From positions 90,297,501 through 90,361,500 of the forward strand of contig CP136890.1 of NCBI GenBank assembly GCA_034359265.1: a stretch of 64,000 nucleotides of DNA, given 5' to 3'. A program made the translations under genes and the position numbers. This DNA comes from Canna indica. Its lineage: Eukaryota; Streptophyta; Magnoliopsida; Zingiberales; Cannaceae. The notes under the pieces were generated by a model. The model did not search any database and was not told the DNA's origin. It saw only the letters and a program-made list of their open reading frames with translations. Below are positions 12,801 through 22,397 of the stretch, one piece after another (the stretch's first letter is position 1; each line of letters begins with the position of its first letter).

Positions 12801-13220
12801 AGATACGTGTTCTGGCGCAACTTCAATTTGATAAATTTCAATCATAGCATTAGTTTTCTTGAATCATTTGGCTAGTGAGGCTCTTATCTATACCAATGTA
12901 AGTCAGTCAGCAAGACAACTAAGCAATAAGCCCAGCTCCATCAAATGCCACGTAATCATATTCCAAGAAGGAAAATTCAACGTCTCTCTCGCGTCATTCA
13001 TCGTAACAAACGCGACCCGGAGCAAGGAACCTTCCCCGTCCAAAACAAAACGACTCTCCAGTGTTCGAAAACGGCATATGATTCGTGGGTTTAATAAAAG
13101 AGGAAGGTGGCGACGAGGGTTACCGTTCCATATGCCGATCTTGAGCTGATCTTTCTGGATGCCCTTGACGAACCGGCCGAGGTATCCGGCGAGCACCTGG
13201 CTCACCACGCCCTCGAACAT
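2648..13220 (-). CDS. VPS13: Intermembrane lipid-transfer protein VPS13-like, N-terminal part (ten exons, gene continues past the left edge)
   Basis: Minus-strand gene starting with ATG at 13220. Exons, all with GT/AG borders and phases that join in frame: 13220-13124, 12204-12127, 11028-10916, 10751-10658, 9921-9878, 9771-9703, 5371-5298, 4793-4595, 2900-2835 and 2727-2648. Together they encode 304 residues plus two bases. The start MFEGVVSQVLAGYLGRFVKG and the following GKLSIRIPWKKLGW, VSIRNVHIIYVD and FIFGLTLSSLTV segments are typical of the Chorein_N region of eukaryotic VPS13. Family members are very large rod-shaped proteins that carry phospholipids in a hydrophobic groove at membrane contact sites, so only about the first tenth is present. 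Intron 6 (4.3 kb) and intron 8 (1.7 kb) are swollen by transposons. No stop or frameshift is seen in any exon, so the gene is probably functional. The exact paralogue cannot be told from the N-terminus. Confidence 0.92.
3030..3230. mobile_element. MITE in VPS13 intron 8
   Basis: About 200 bp with imperfect inverted ends: TGGTATGTTTGCTTCAGTGG followed by GATAGGATAGG-like words at the left, and CCATCCATTATCCTATGACA then CAAACATGC at the right. The same TTTGCTTCA...GGATAGGAT layout recurs at 5855-6063 and 14202-14380, so this looks like a local family of small non-autonomous DNA transposons. Confidence 0.6.
3541..4577. repeat. Tandem duplication in VPS13 intron 8, first copy split by a 482-bp insertion
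   Basis: The block starting TGGCTTCTAGGGAGTAGG occurs at 3541-3573 and 4289-4321. The sequence after it (ACATGGAATGTTGGATTTGG onward) occurs at 4063-4288 and 4322-4577. In the first copy the two parts are separated by 3574-4055, which is flanked by TAGTCTG at 3567-3573 and 4056-4062. The simplest reading is a tandem duplication of about 260-290 bp followed by an insertion that duplicated a 7-bp target. The second copy ends just before exon 8 (4595-4793). Confidence 0.7.
3822..3859 (+). repeat. CT dinucleotide microsatellite
   Basis: About 19 uninterrupted CT units inside the 482-bp insertion. An ORF reading through it gives only a run of Ser-Leu and is not considered coding. Confidence 0.95.
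5855..6063. mobile_element. MITE in VPS13 intron 6
   Basis: About 210 bp, left end GGTCCCTTTGCTTCACTGAT then GATAGGATATAGGG, right end ATCCCGTCAAACAAATATGACC. Imperfect inverted termini place it with the small elements at 3030 and 14202. No ORF. Confidence 0.55.
6064..7773. other. VPS13 intron 6, no further feature recognised
   Basis: AT-rich intronic sequence with no protein similarity, terminal repeats or RNA gene that I can recognise. Short ORFs at 6783-6980 and 6977-7168 look random. Confidence 0.4.
7774..8931. mobile_element. Non-autonomous DNA transposon rich in GGTAC words
   Basis: The left end GCAAGGTTGGTTTTAAATAC and the reverse of the right end (GCAAGGTTTGAAGTATAAG) are similar. 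Between about 7795 and 8215 the sequence is saturated with variants of the self-complementary word GGTACC/GGTACGG. The middle (8230-8600) is different: it has CTATATAAAG at about 8315, a pyrimidine-rich stretch, and a 53-codon ORF from 8412 (MPSRRQPSSMDATLQPF...) that I cannot identify. No convincing target duplication. It sits in VPS13 intron 6. Confidence 0.6.
8970..9526. mobile_element. Foldback/MULE-type MITE
   Basis: The left arm (GTCAATTTAGTCCCTATGAT, then TTTGAAAAACTCCAATTTAG) is matched in reverse at 9430-9520 (GAAGTTTTTCAAATTC, then GGACTAAATTGAAACCC). Arms are about 90 bp or longer around a spacer of about 350 bp with no credible gene. Located in VPS13 intron 6. Confidence 0.65.
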
Positions 13221-13620
13221 GGGTTGAGAGAAAGCGAACCCTCCCGCCTCTTCCTGTAGCGAAGTAAATTGAAGCTATGGATTGGCATCTGTTAATTGTT
13301 ATCTCATAGTTCGGAGGAGAAAACGAGCAGCAAATAGACGGAAGAACCTACTGTTCACAGTTGCCTCGATGATCTCTCTCCTCTCGCCCTCTCGCTTTGG
13401 GATTAAGAGCGACCTCTCCTCTTTTTGCCGCAGTCGTCGGCCCCCGTTGTACCGCTTGGCAAATGGCAAGTACGATAACCCACCCGCCCTTATTAAATTT
13501 TCAGGTCCGGATTCGGATTGAATAAGAGTCTACCCGAACTCGATTTCCTACATCGTTATTTCTCAGAATGTGGCGATGCATGAGGACTGCTTTGCGGATC
13601 TTCTATTCGAATCGAACCCG
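13221..13620 (-). promoter_or_regulatory. VPS13 5' untranslated and proximal promoter region
   Basis: GC-richer than the DNA beyond it (for example CCCTCTCGCTTTGGG near 13390) and directly upstream of the minus-strand VPS13 start codon at 13220. No unmistakable TATA box was found at a usual distance, as is common for housekeeping genes. The plus-strand ORF at 13282-13521 is taken as a chance reading of this GC-rich leader. Confidence 0.45.
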
Positions 13621-14201
13621 AATAAAACATTAATAGCTGTAAATAACATCTATTTTGTTCATTTTTAACGAATGAACCCCGAATTAGTAATAAATCTCTA
13701 ATGAGTTAAAATAAATCTTTAATAATTTAAGAGTTAAGAATAAATTTTGCCTTTGAATCATTAAAAATGAAGTAAAAAATACACTTAAATTCTTCTTTAT
13801 TAATTTTTACTCTTAAATAAATAAAAATAGTTAAAAAAATATCTTCGAACTATTAGAAATGAGTAAAATTACTTATAAATTTATTTTTTGATATATTTTT
13901 TATTCCTAGACAAACAAAAATAGTTAAAAATATTAGTATTTTTATCCATTCCTAAGAAAAAAAATCATTTCTACCTTTAGTCATGGATAAAAATAATTAT
14001 ATTTTTTTCAATTATTTTCATTTGTCTAAGAAAAACAATCTATCAAAAAAAATTAAGAATATTTTTACCTATTTCTAATAGTTCGAGAGTATTTTTCAAT
14101 TATTTTCGTTTATTTAAGGGTAAAAAAATAACCAAAAAGAGTTTAAGAATATTTTTATCCTATTTTTAATAGTTCGAGAGCAAAAATCATCCTTAACCCA
14201 T
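13621..14201. repeat. AT-rich degenerate repeat
   Basis: Repeated variants of ATTTCTAATAGTTCGAGAG, AATAATTAAGAGTTAAG and similar words recur through this block (for example near 14070 and 14165). No coding potential. Its family is unknown. Confidence 0.4.
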
Positions 14202-14380
14202 AATTTATTTGCTTCACTAGATTTAATACTACATCAAAAGTAATAAATCTATCTCGTGGATATAATATTAATTTTATATTTTTTTAATTTTATTTGTAAT
14301 TAATTCATTCATTAAATAAATAATAGATAAAAATTTATGTCTTATCTTATCAATTTCTATCCTATGAAGTAAATAAGTTC
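14202..14380. mobile_element. Small MITE
   Basis: TAATTTATTTGCTTCACTAG at the left and CTATCCTATGAAGTAAATAA at the right are imperfect inverted ends, like the elements at 3030 and 5855. About 180 bp, AT-rich, non-coding. Confidence 0.5.
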
Positions 14381-14684
14381 AATAAAAAAAATTCATTTTT
14401 TTTGCGGGAGCAACCAACTAGTCTGCAACTTTGTTTCCTTGTCTTCGTATTAAGTGCAACTTAATCTATATATATATAAAAGAAAAAAACAACAATAATA
14501 TATGACTTGTTTAGAAGCAAATTTTGCTATCGTAACAAATGTATAATTTTTTCCTTTAAATAATTTTAATAATAATTTATTGATTATTTAACTCATCTTC
14601 ACTTTTATTTGCATAAATTTAAATTTCAAATAATCAGCGGTCATTACCAATTATAGTATTTATTTATCTATCATTTAATTTAGA

Positions 14685-15900
14685 GTATTGAAAATATACA
14701 AATTTATCCTTCAACTATATTTTTTATCAAAATTGTCCTCGATGTTACATAATTGGATCATTTTTGCCCTTCTCGTTAACGGAAGTCCACGTTAGCAAAC
14801 GAAATCTCACGTGGCAAGTACAGCTCGGCCACATAAGATGCCGATAGAAAATGACATATGGCAATTATGTAGTGACAAGAATAATTTTGGTCCAAAACAT
14901 ATTTAAATGGGCAAATATGAATCTTTTTCAATACTTTAGGGCCAAATTTGTACTCTTTTCAATACTTCGGGGACAAATTTAGTCATTTTTTCTTTTTATA
15001 TATTATTATCATTAATGTGATTCTAATTAACACTATAAGAATGATGTTGATATTTTTATACTGTAACTGAAGTGTTTACTCAAAAATATGAATAGTTTTA
15101 GTCACTTATCATTGTAATAAGAAACCAACCAACATAGTAGGGGTTAGTTCAGCTCGGATGGGTCGAGATTTGGTATGTCTCGATCCCGTCCCAATTTTGA
15201 GTCGGGACGCAAATATGTGTCCCAGTCTTAGTTCCGAATATGAAGCATCGCAATTTTGTCCCGATCTCGTCCCGATTTTGAATTGGGACGGGATTATCCC
15301 CAAACTTTCAGGTCGGGCCGAACCAATTACTAATAATTAAATTTAATCAAGTTTTTATTTTAGTAATTAAGAAATATCTTTTTGAATATTATTTTTGTTT
15401 CATCTTTAAAATTTATATTTCTCAAAAAATTTACTAAAGTATTTGTTCAAATTCTAAGATAGAAACCAAACTTGCAGAAATCGTGCAATAAATATAAAAT
15501 ACGTTGTTTGGGCACCATATATATTTTATTCAAGGGAAACAGGCAAAATTTGCCTCTAAAATATTAAAAAATATGCAAATTTGCCCCTAAAGTATTGAAA
15601 ATGGTGCAAATTTGCTCCTAAAGTATTGAAAAAAGTTTAGATTTGCCCCATTAAATATGTTTTGAGCCAAAATTGCCCTTGTCACTACATAAATTACCAC
15701 ATGTCATTTTTCATCATGGCATCTTATGTGGTCGAGCTGCACTTTCCACGTGGGATTCCATTTTCTGACGTGGATTTCCATTAACGAGAAAGGCAAAAAT
15801 GACTCAATTATGTAACATCGATGGTAATTTTGGTAAAAAACATAGTTGATGGGCAAATTTGTACCTTTTTCAATACTTCATGAGCAAATTTGACCTTTTC
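14685..15900. mobile_element. Inverted pair of about 300-bp repeats around a 550-bp centre
   Basis: The sequence at about 14685-14990 (CGATGTTACATAATTGGATC, CTCGTTAACGGAAGTCC, GGCCACATAAGATGCC) is repeated in reverse orientation at about 15545-15900 (GGCATCTTATGTGGTCG, TTAACGAGAAAGGC, GACTCAATTATGTAACATCG). Each copy also has GTATTGAAAA...CAAATTTG words at both ends, so each could be a foldback on its own. Together they could be the long terminal inverted repeats of one Mutator-like element. No transposase is present. Confidence 0.6.
15138..15332. mobile_element. Small element with repeated TCGGGACGGGAT-type words
   Basis: TAGGGGTTAGTTC at the left and GAACCAATTACTA at the right form weak inverted ends around degenerate repeats of CCCGATTTTGAATTGGGAC type. 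It lies inside the inverted pair above. It resembles the hAT-like MITEs elsewhere in the window, but no 8-bp duplication was found. Confidence 0.4.
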
Positions 15901-16015
15901 CCCTTAATTTTATATATGAGTATAGTGGGTTTTTTTTTGCAAAAAATATAAATATAACTATATTAATCTAGGGTAACTATGACCACAATGATCCCTTACA
16001 ATGATTTGTTCCAAA

Positions 16016-16516
16016 TCAGGTGGTCGAATTGAAGACCAGACCTGAGAGGAACGACCCACACGGGCCCAGTTTGCAGCCCGAATGGGCTGCTTTATTACAT
16101 TCGTGATACATAAAATAGAATACAATAGTATTGAATTTAGACGCTAAGTCAAAAATATCATGAACAGTAGCTAAGATTCTCCTATCCGAGCAAATCTTTT
16201 GATTAAGAGCATCCATCAAAATTTTGGAGTCTGATTCAATGATAACATCTCCAAAATATTCCTGCATAGTAAAAATAAGGGCTTCCTTCACAGCAAAAAC
16301 TTCAGAATGAAGAATATTAGGCATATTATTGAAAAAATTGCAGGATGTAAACAATGGATAATTCAAATGATTTCTAATAACAAACCCAATACCAACATCA
16401 TTACCCTCCACTGAAGCATCACAGTTTATTTTAACAACATTGAGGGGGAGCACTCCATCTGCATAAAATAAGGACTTTATTTCTCTTATTTCCCTCAGGA
16501 CCTTGGGTCTGATCAT
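16016..16516 (-). pseudogene. LINE-1 RNase H domain
   Basis: A 166-codon open stretch containing VKINCDASVEGNDVGIGFVI, HSEVFAVKEALIF and ESDSKILMDAL, which supply the Asp, Glu and Asp expected of the plant RNase H-like domain at the end of LINE polyproteins (RVT_3 type). This domain would degrade RNA in the RNA:DNA hybrid during reverse transcription. The C-terminal HECNKAAH matches the usual conserved His motif region. It is only a domain of a broken element, not a host gene. Confidence 0.8.
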
Positions 16517-16565
16517 AGGCCTTCAAGAAGGCAATAATCCGTCTTATTAAGTTGTCGGGGGAGAG

Positions 16566-17465
16566 CTACCTCGCCTGATGTAACTTTTCATTCCTGGAGA
16601 ACCAGATGAACCACAAGGATACGACAATCGACTGCTTGTTTTGGTGACTAATCAAAGCATCATCCAAAAATAAGAGGTTACTACCAAGCATCCAAGTAGA
16701 ACAATCTGTAGGAGGGTTTGAAAGGTAATTGTTTTTGAGGAGGTGCATAACAGTAGTAGTATAGGTGCATGAGCAAAATAAGTGTTCAATGGTTTCAGGG
16801 CACAATTCACATAAACTACAACTGTTGTTCTGGGATAGACCCATATAATAGAGTCTATCCATAGTGAGTAATCTACCATGGGCAATTTTTCAAAGAAAAA
16901 CCTTAATTTTTTTCAGGAACTGCCAGCTGCCAAATAGAATTCCAATCGAATTAAGAAGGAGATATATCAATAATAGGTTTAAGGAGGAATGAATAAGCCG
17001 CAGCAGTGATAACTCCACCCTTAGAGCTGTCAGTCCACACCCAAGTATCATCACAGGGATTTTGGGGTAGCTCAAGAGTAGTAATCTGTTCCCACAGCTT
17101 ATTATCAAATATTGTCAAGCCCACATTATGATTTCATCTTTGATTATCAATCAAGCAAGCAACATATGTATGCTCAGTAACCATATTATTGTCAAACAAA
17201 GCAGGCTTTAGACATAAAGGAATATCCAAGCACCAATTGTCATTTAGAACAAGAGAATTTTTGCCAGAATTAATGATTTTTCTAAAGCCACCATGCAAAT
17301 GCTCAAAAGCCTCAATGAATAGGCTCCACCAAGAGCATTGGTTAGGGGGGATAGATGAATGGAATTCACTAAATGATATTTGGTTTTAATCAGATCAACC
17401 CACAAGGATTCATGATTATTAAGGTATGTTTCAACTCTTCTAGCTTGAAGAGAAATGTTTTGGAG
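16566..17465 (-). pseudogene. LINE-1 zinc-binding (zf-RVT) and linker region
   Basis: Minus-strand frames give LQARRVETYLNNHESLWVDL (17460-17400), ELPQNPCDDTWVWTDSSKGG (about 17080-17020) and CSLCELCPETIEHLFCSC (16800 region), the zinc-binding domain found after the reverse transcriptase in plant LINEs. The frames are broken between these blocks. The region ends at 17465, where the LTR element begins. Confidence 0.75.
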
Positions 17466-17473
17466 TTGGATAT

Positions 17474-18290
17474 TGATGACATGTTTATTTTCATGCTAAA
17501 TTCGAATTAAATGTTTCTTAAATTGTGTTTATTGTTTTGTTTAACGTTTAAGCAACAAATGATGGAAAGAATTCAAAAAGAAGCCTCCCTACATATTTTT
17601 GGAAGCTGAAAATTGAAATGAAAGCTGGATTTGGTCGCACTGCCTTGGACGTGCCCACGCCTTAGCGAGAATACATGTGACGGACCCAGAATTTACCATG
17701 TTTAAAGCTAAAATTTTGGGCCCAAGATTCCATGCAAATTTAAACAGTCTATTTGTGTCAAACATTAAATCGGGATATTTGGATGTTAGTTTATTGTCAT
17801 ATAAGGATGATTTGATTTTTATTTACTATTCTAGTTAGGTTTGGAATTCTCCTATAAAAGGAGAATAATTGTAATGAACAAGAGCTGACAATTCTTAGCT
17901 TTAGCCTTCTCTTTTATTTTACTCTTTAAGTTTTCAGCAGTAGATTATTTTTTAGAATGAAATTGTGTGAGTTTGAAATGTCTAGCTGATCCACTTCTTT
18001 CTAGCTAAAGGGCGATTCGACGTTTCGGTTCTACGGATTGTAAGATTCTTCTATGCTCAAAGTCTTTATTTTTTAGTATTTCATTTGTTTCATGCGAAAT
18101 CTATTCTATTATTTATTTTTAATTGTTGGTTTGTTACCAGATTATTAGAACAATAGTTAATTAGTCTATTGGTATTGATTGTTCCATGCCGGATTTAGAG
18201 ACAAATTAGTCGAGGTTGCTGTTCAATCCGAACTAATGGACAAAATCTCAAGAAGTAGGTATTTATTTTTGGTGGATTCGACACCCATCA
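17474..18290 (+). repeat. 5' LTR of the Athila-like fragment
   Basis: Begins TGATGACATG and ends ACACCCATCA, five bases before the primer-binding site. Length about 817 bp. CTCCTATAAAAGGAG near 17850 is a plausible LTR TATA box. There is no partner LTR in the window, so the start is inferred from the TG...CA rule and the LINE junction. Confidence 0.65.
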
Positions 18291-18295
18291 AATTT

Positions 18296-18313
18296 TGGCG
18301 CCGTTGCCGGGGA
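18296..18313 (+). other. Primer-binding site (tRNA-Asp type)
   Basis: TGGCGCCGTTGCCGGGGA just after the LTR end is the standard primer-binding site of Athila/Tat-like plant retrotransposons. Confidence 0.85.
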
Positions 18314-18597
18314 TTGGTATTAATCAATTTTAATTCTTTTGTTAACCAGTTTTGATTGTGCAGGAAGAAAATTCGAGACAGGTTAGACGTGGGTGCGTCT
18401 AAACGTTGATGGTCAGATCTGATCGCACAGGAACTCATCTATGACCCTGAGATTGAGAAGACTGCTAGAAGTCTTAGAAAGGCGACCCAACAGCGAGGTA
18501 AACACATTTCAACACCCTCATCTTCAACAGCATACGAGACGTTGGCACGCCTTAACACTGAGACAGAAGCAGAACCTGAAGCAGAACCAAAAACAAA

Positions 18598-19885
18598 AAT
18601 GGCTTAAAACAACCTGACTTTGCGCGAACTGGCTGTTGCACCTTTCAACCAACCATCATTATGCATCACTTACCTAGAACTAGAGGTAAACTTTGAATTA
18701 ATACATCTCTTGCCTATTTTTAAAGGATGTAAAAATAAAGACCCTCACAAGCACTTGAAAGAATTCCACGTTGTATGCTCAACAATGAAACCATACGGCA
18801 TATCCGATGAGCAAATCAAGCTACGAGCCTTTCCTTCTCCTTAGCCAATGTAGCCAAGGAGTGGTTGTTCTATCTTCCTCCTGGATCAGTCAATACATGG
18901 ACAAATTTGCTGAGACTATTCTTGGACAAGTTCTTTCCAGTTTCACGAGTCGCTAGAATTATAAGAGAAATTTGCGGAGTTAAACAAAAAGACACGAAGA
19001 CTCTACATGAATATTGGGAAAGATTCAAACGGTTATGTGCAAGTTGCCCTCAACATAGTATTTCTGAACAATTGCTAATCCAATATTTTTATGAAGGTTT
19101 GCTGTCCATGGAAAGAAGGATGATGGATGCATCAAGTGGTGGTGCTATAGTTAACAAAACTCCTCAAGCCGCCAGGGAATTAATCTCCATCTTGGCAGCC
19201 AATTCATAACAGTTCGGGCTGCGACAGGAACCTTCAAAAGGAGTAAATGAGGTAAATGTGTCTTCTCTTGAATCAAAAATTACTCATCTAACTACTATGG
19301 TTCAGAATTTGATTGTAGGAAACACGTCACAGGTTAAAGTGTGCGGGATTTGTGCCGTCGCGGGTCATCTCACCGACATGTGTCCTACCCTTCAAGATGA
19401 CACACAAGAACAAGCTAACACCGTTGGAGGATTCTCAGGTCCTCCGCAAAGGAAACTTAATCCCTATTCAAGCACCTACAACTCAGGTTGGAGGAATCAT
19501 CAAAACTTGAGTTATGGGACAAGGCAACAAAATTTTCAGCAATAAAACTTTCAACAATTTCAGCATAAATTGTCTGTTCCGCCACAACATTTCCCCTCAA
19601 GCTCAGGTACATCTCTTGAAGACATTGTTAAATCACTTGCAATTAGTACACAACAATTTCAGCATGAAATAAAAGCAAGCATTCAAGTTTTGGAGAATCA
19701 AATGAGTCAATTGGCGTCATCCTTAAGCAAGTTGGAATCACAAGGCAAGGTGCCCTCACAAACTGTCATCAACCCAAAATAGAATGCTAGTGCAATGACT
19801 CTGAGAAGTGGAAGGGAGTTAGTAGAACTCAGTCTGTCAAGACGTGGGCACGCCTTAGAGTCAAAAACTGAAACTGAAATCACTA
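18598..19885 (+). pseudogene. Athila-like gag
   Basis: Starts near ATG 18598 with a stop at the third codon. Frames then give ELAVAPFNQPSLCITY, DPHKHLKEFHVVCSTM, LPPGSVNTWTNLLRLF, LHEYWERFKRLCASCP and SEQLLIQYFYEGL, the typical capsid region of this group, followed by a zinc-knuckle-like CGICAVAGHLTDMCP at about 19350. A frameshift near 18840 and further stops at 19207, 19543 and 19780 break it. The capsid protein would package element RNA in an intact copy. Confidence 0.8.
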
Positions 19886-19923
19886 CTAACAAGAAATAAG
19901 ATGAAACAAAATAGCCAAGAACA

Positions 19924-20579
19924 TTGATGATCAAGCCCCTTTTTCCAGGAAGATTGGCCAAGTCTAAGAAGGAAAATGGAGAGAAAAAGATTCTTGAAAC
20001 TTTTCGCAAGGTTGAAATTAGCATCCCCTTACTTGACGTCATCAAACAAATACCTCGATATGTTAAATTTCTCAAGGAATTATGCACTAACAAGAAAAAG
20101 CTGATTGGTAATGAAAAGGTAAGTATGGGAGGGAATATTTCTGCTGTACTTCAATTCAAAGGAAATTACCTCCCAAATGCAAGAATCAAGGTATGTTTGC
20201 TATTCCCTGTAACATAGGCAGCATTGGTATAAAAAGAGCTATGTGTGACTTAGGAGCATCTATAAATGTCATGTCATTGTCTATATATTCATCTTTAAAC
20301 ATTGGTCCATTGAAAAAGACAGGTGTGATAATTCAATTGGCTGATCGGTCGGTTGTTTACCCCGAAGTAGTGTTGGAAGATGTCCTAGTTCAAGTAAACA
20401 ATCTAATTTTTCCTGCAGATTTCTTTGTGCTTAACATGGAGGAAGATACTTCTTCCAACTCGTCTGAAATTCTACTTGGGAGACCCTTTCTTAGCACAGC
20501 TAGGACAAAAATAGATGTGTATGATGGCACACTCACTATGGAATTTGATGGGGAAGTCATCATGTTTATGATATTATGA
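19924..20579 (+). pseudogene. Athila-like aspartic protease
   Basis: Two overlapping frames (19924-20217 and 20193-20579) join by a one-base shift near 20167-20200. The second holds MCDLGASINVMSLSIY, the active-site Asp-x-Gly-Ala motif with Leu in the x position, and ILLGRPFLSTARTKID, the second conserved protease block. In an intact element this protease would cleave the gag-pol polyprotein. It ends at 20579. Confidence 0.75.
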
Positions 20580-20885
20580 AATTTTCTAGCCAAAAACTTT
20601 GTGTTAACAATATTGATTTTATTGGCATTTCAGCTCACGAAATATTTAATTTGAGTGTTATGGACATGAATATCAATCTGGATATTATTGAAATTGGTTA
20701 TAAAAATAATTTATAGGTTGAAATAAAGGCGCTCAAAATCATAAAAACTAACGCTTCATGCCTAGAATCATTTACTTCTCGCACTAAGCTTCTACATTCT
20801 ATTGTGCAGATACCACAATTGGAATTGAGGCCACTGCTTAGGCATCTAAAATATGCAACTGGAGTTACATGAAACATGACAGTAG

Positions 20886-22387
20886 AGTCTGCCTAGGATT
20901 CTGGCATTTGGGAATGAAAGTAAGGATTGTTTTATTCCATTCAAAAGGGATGAAGCCTGTAGAGTGAAAATGATGAAAGCAGTTGAGAAGATCATCAGAG
21001 ATGATTTCCTAATAGCTTTTATAAAACTCTACAGTAAAACCATCAATGCCAGGGCTCTTACCATTTGTCATAGAGCTGATAGTATTCTAAATTTCAGTTT
21101 TGGAAAAAGGAGCAATAAGAGAGTTCTTAAAGCTATCAGTTACAGAGGGGAACTGAGGCCACAGCTGAATAGTAAAAGGGTTTGTCCTAAGATTTTGGTA
21201 AAAGTGAGAGAATTCAGATAGGATCTTCTTATCATTTGAGAGAATGGAACCATTTTCAAAGGTAATAGAGGGAATATGATTAATTCTTCTTCTAGAGGTA
21301 ATCATACGATGGAAATATGCAGTGTTCCTATCTCCTTCAAGGTACCACTTAAGATTAATCTTAGCCCACCATTTAAGGCTAATTTGCCTTTGTAAGGCAT
21401 TGGCTTTATTGATAATGGAATTTAGAGTACCTTGCTCATGGGAAGAAAGGTTGTTGGAAGCTTCCTTGGTTTTCAAATTATTTATGAGGCCTTGAGTAAT
21501 TCTAAGATTAGCTTCTAGATTACCTAAAACATCTCTATTCCATTTAGAAAGAACATGTCTAGTAGCAGAGAGCTGCAAAGGAAGCTTGGATTGGGAAATA
21601 ATATCGGCAATGGGCTTACACCAAGCCTGGTGGACAACATTCTTAGAATTAGGGTAGGCAGTTGAAAATTTTAGAATTTAAATAGTTTATTCTTCCTAGA
21701 TATGTCAGGATTTAATTTTAGAAGCAGAGGATTATGATCTGAGGCTGTTCTAACAAGGTGCTTGATAGTAGAATTTTCAAAAAAATTGAGCCAAGCATGA
21801 TTGGAAAATGCTCTATCTAGCCTAGTTAAAATCCTATCTTCACCCTTTCTATTATCACACCAAATAAATTTGGGGCCTGAAAAGTCCAAATCTATAAGGT
21901 TCGCATGAGCAATAAAACTCCTAAATTCTTGGATGTGAGGAGTGAGCCTAAATGGAAGGCCACCCTTCTTATCATCTTGGTCCAGGATGCGGTTAAAGTC
22001 ACCCAGCAAGAGCCAGTGGTAAGCATTTAAATCAATATTAGATAGAGTTTGTCATAAGGTATCTCTCAAACTAGGATTTGTATTGGCATAAATTTTAGAG
22101 ATGATGAATGATAGAGAATTATTGAAAGCAATGATAGCATGAATAACATCAACTTGAATAGCAAGAGTGTGAACATTAACAGAATTTGTATTTCAAGCTA
22201 GAATAATGCCTCCAGAGGCACCATAAAAAGGGGATGCAACCCCTTTCCAAGTTCTACCAAGCTTATGAATTAAAGAATTTGCAACATCAATAGAGACATG
22301 AGTCTCTTGTAAACACATTAAGCTAACATTGAATTCTTTAATGAATGAAAAAATCCTATCTATGACAGCACTACGCATGACCCCCAT
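20886..22387 (-). pseudogene. LINE-1 endonuclease and start of reverse transcriptase
   Basis: Frame blocks in order: LMCLQETHVSIDVANSL (catalytic Glu of the APE-like endonuclease, about 22310), LLGDFNRILDQDDKKGGLPF (22000), FIWCDNRKGEDRILTRLDRA (21850) and TASDHNPLLLKLNPD (21740, the SDH motif). Then KWWAKINLKWYLEGDRNTAY (21380), TNGKSPGIDGFTVEFYKSY (21040) and WNKTILTFIPKCQNP (20920), the entry into the reverse transcriptase. Translation stops matching at about 20886. Internal stops lie at roughly 22190, 21670 and 21090. Confidence 0.8.
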
Positions 22388-22397
22388 AACATTCCAA

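Larger units (their letters stand above)
17474..20885 (+). mobile_element. Athila-like Ty3/gypsy fragment (5' LTR, gag, protease)
   Basis: Plus-strand remnant inside LINE-1. A putative 5' LTR (17474-18290, TGATGACATG...CCCATCA) is followed by a primer-binding site matching tRNA-Asp, then gag and the retroviral-type protease. Sequence near 20790-20870 (VQIPQLELRPLLRHLKYA) corresponds to the segment just ahead of the reverse transcriptase. Reverse transcriptase, integrase and the 3' LTR are absent, and LINE-1 sequence resumes at about 20886. The exact right boundary is known only to within roughly 20 bases. Confidence 0.75.

Noticed and set aside
13282..13521. 79-codon ORF opposite the VPS13 start
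   Set aside because: GC-rich leader and promoter DNA of VPS13; the protein resembles nothing and has no codon pattern of a real gene.
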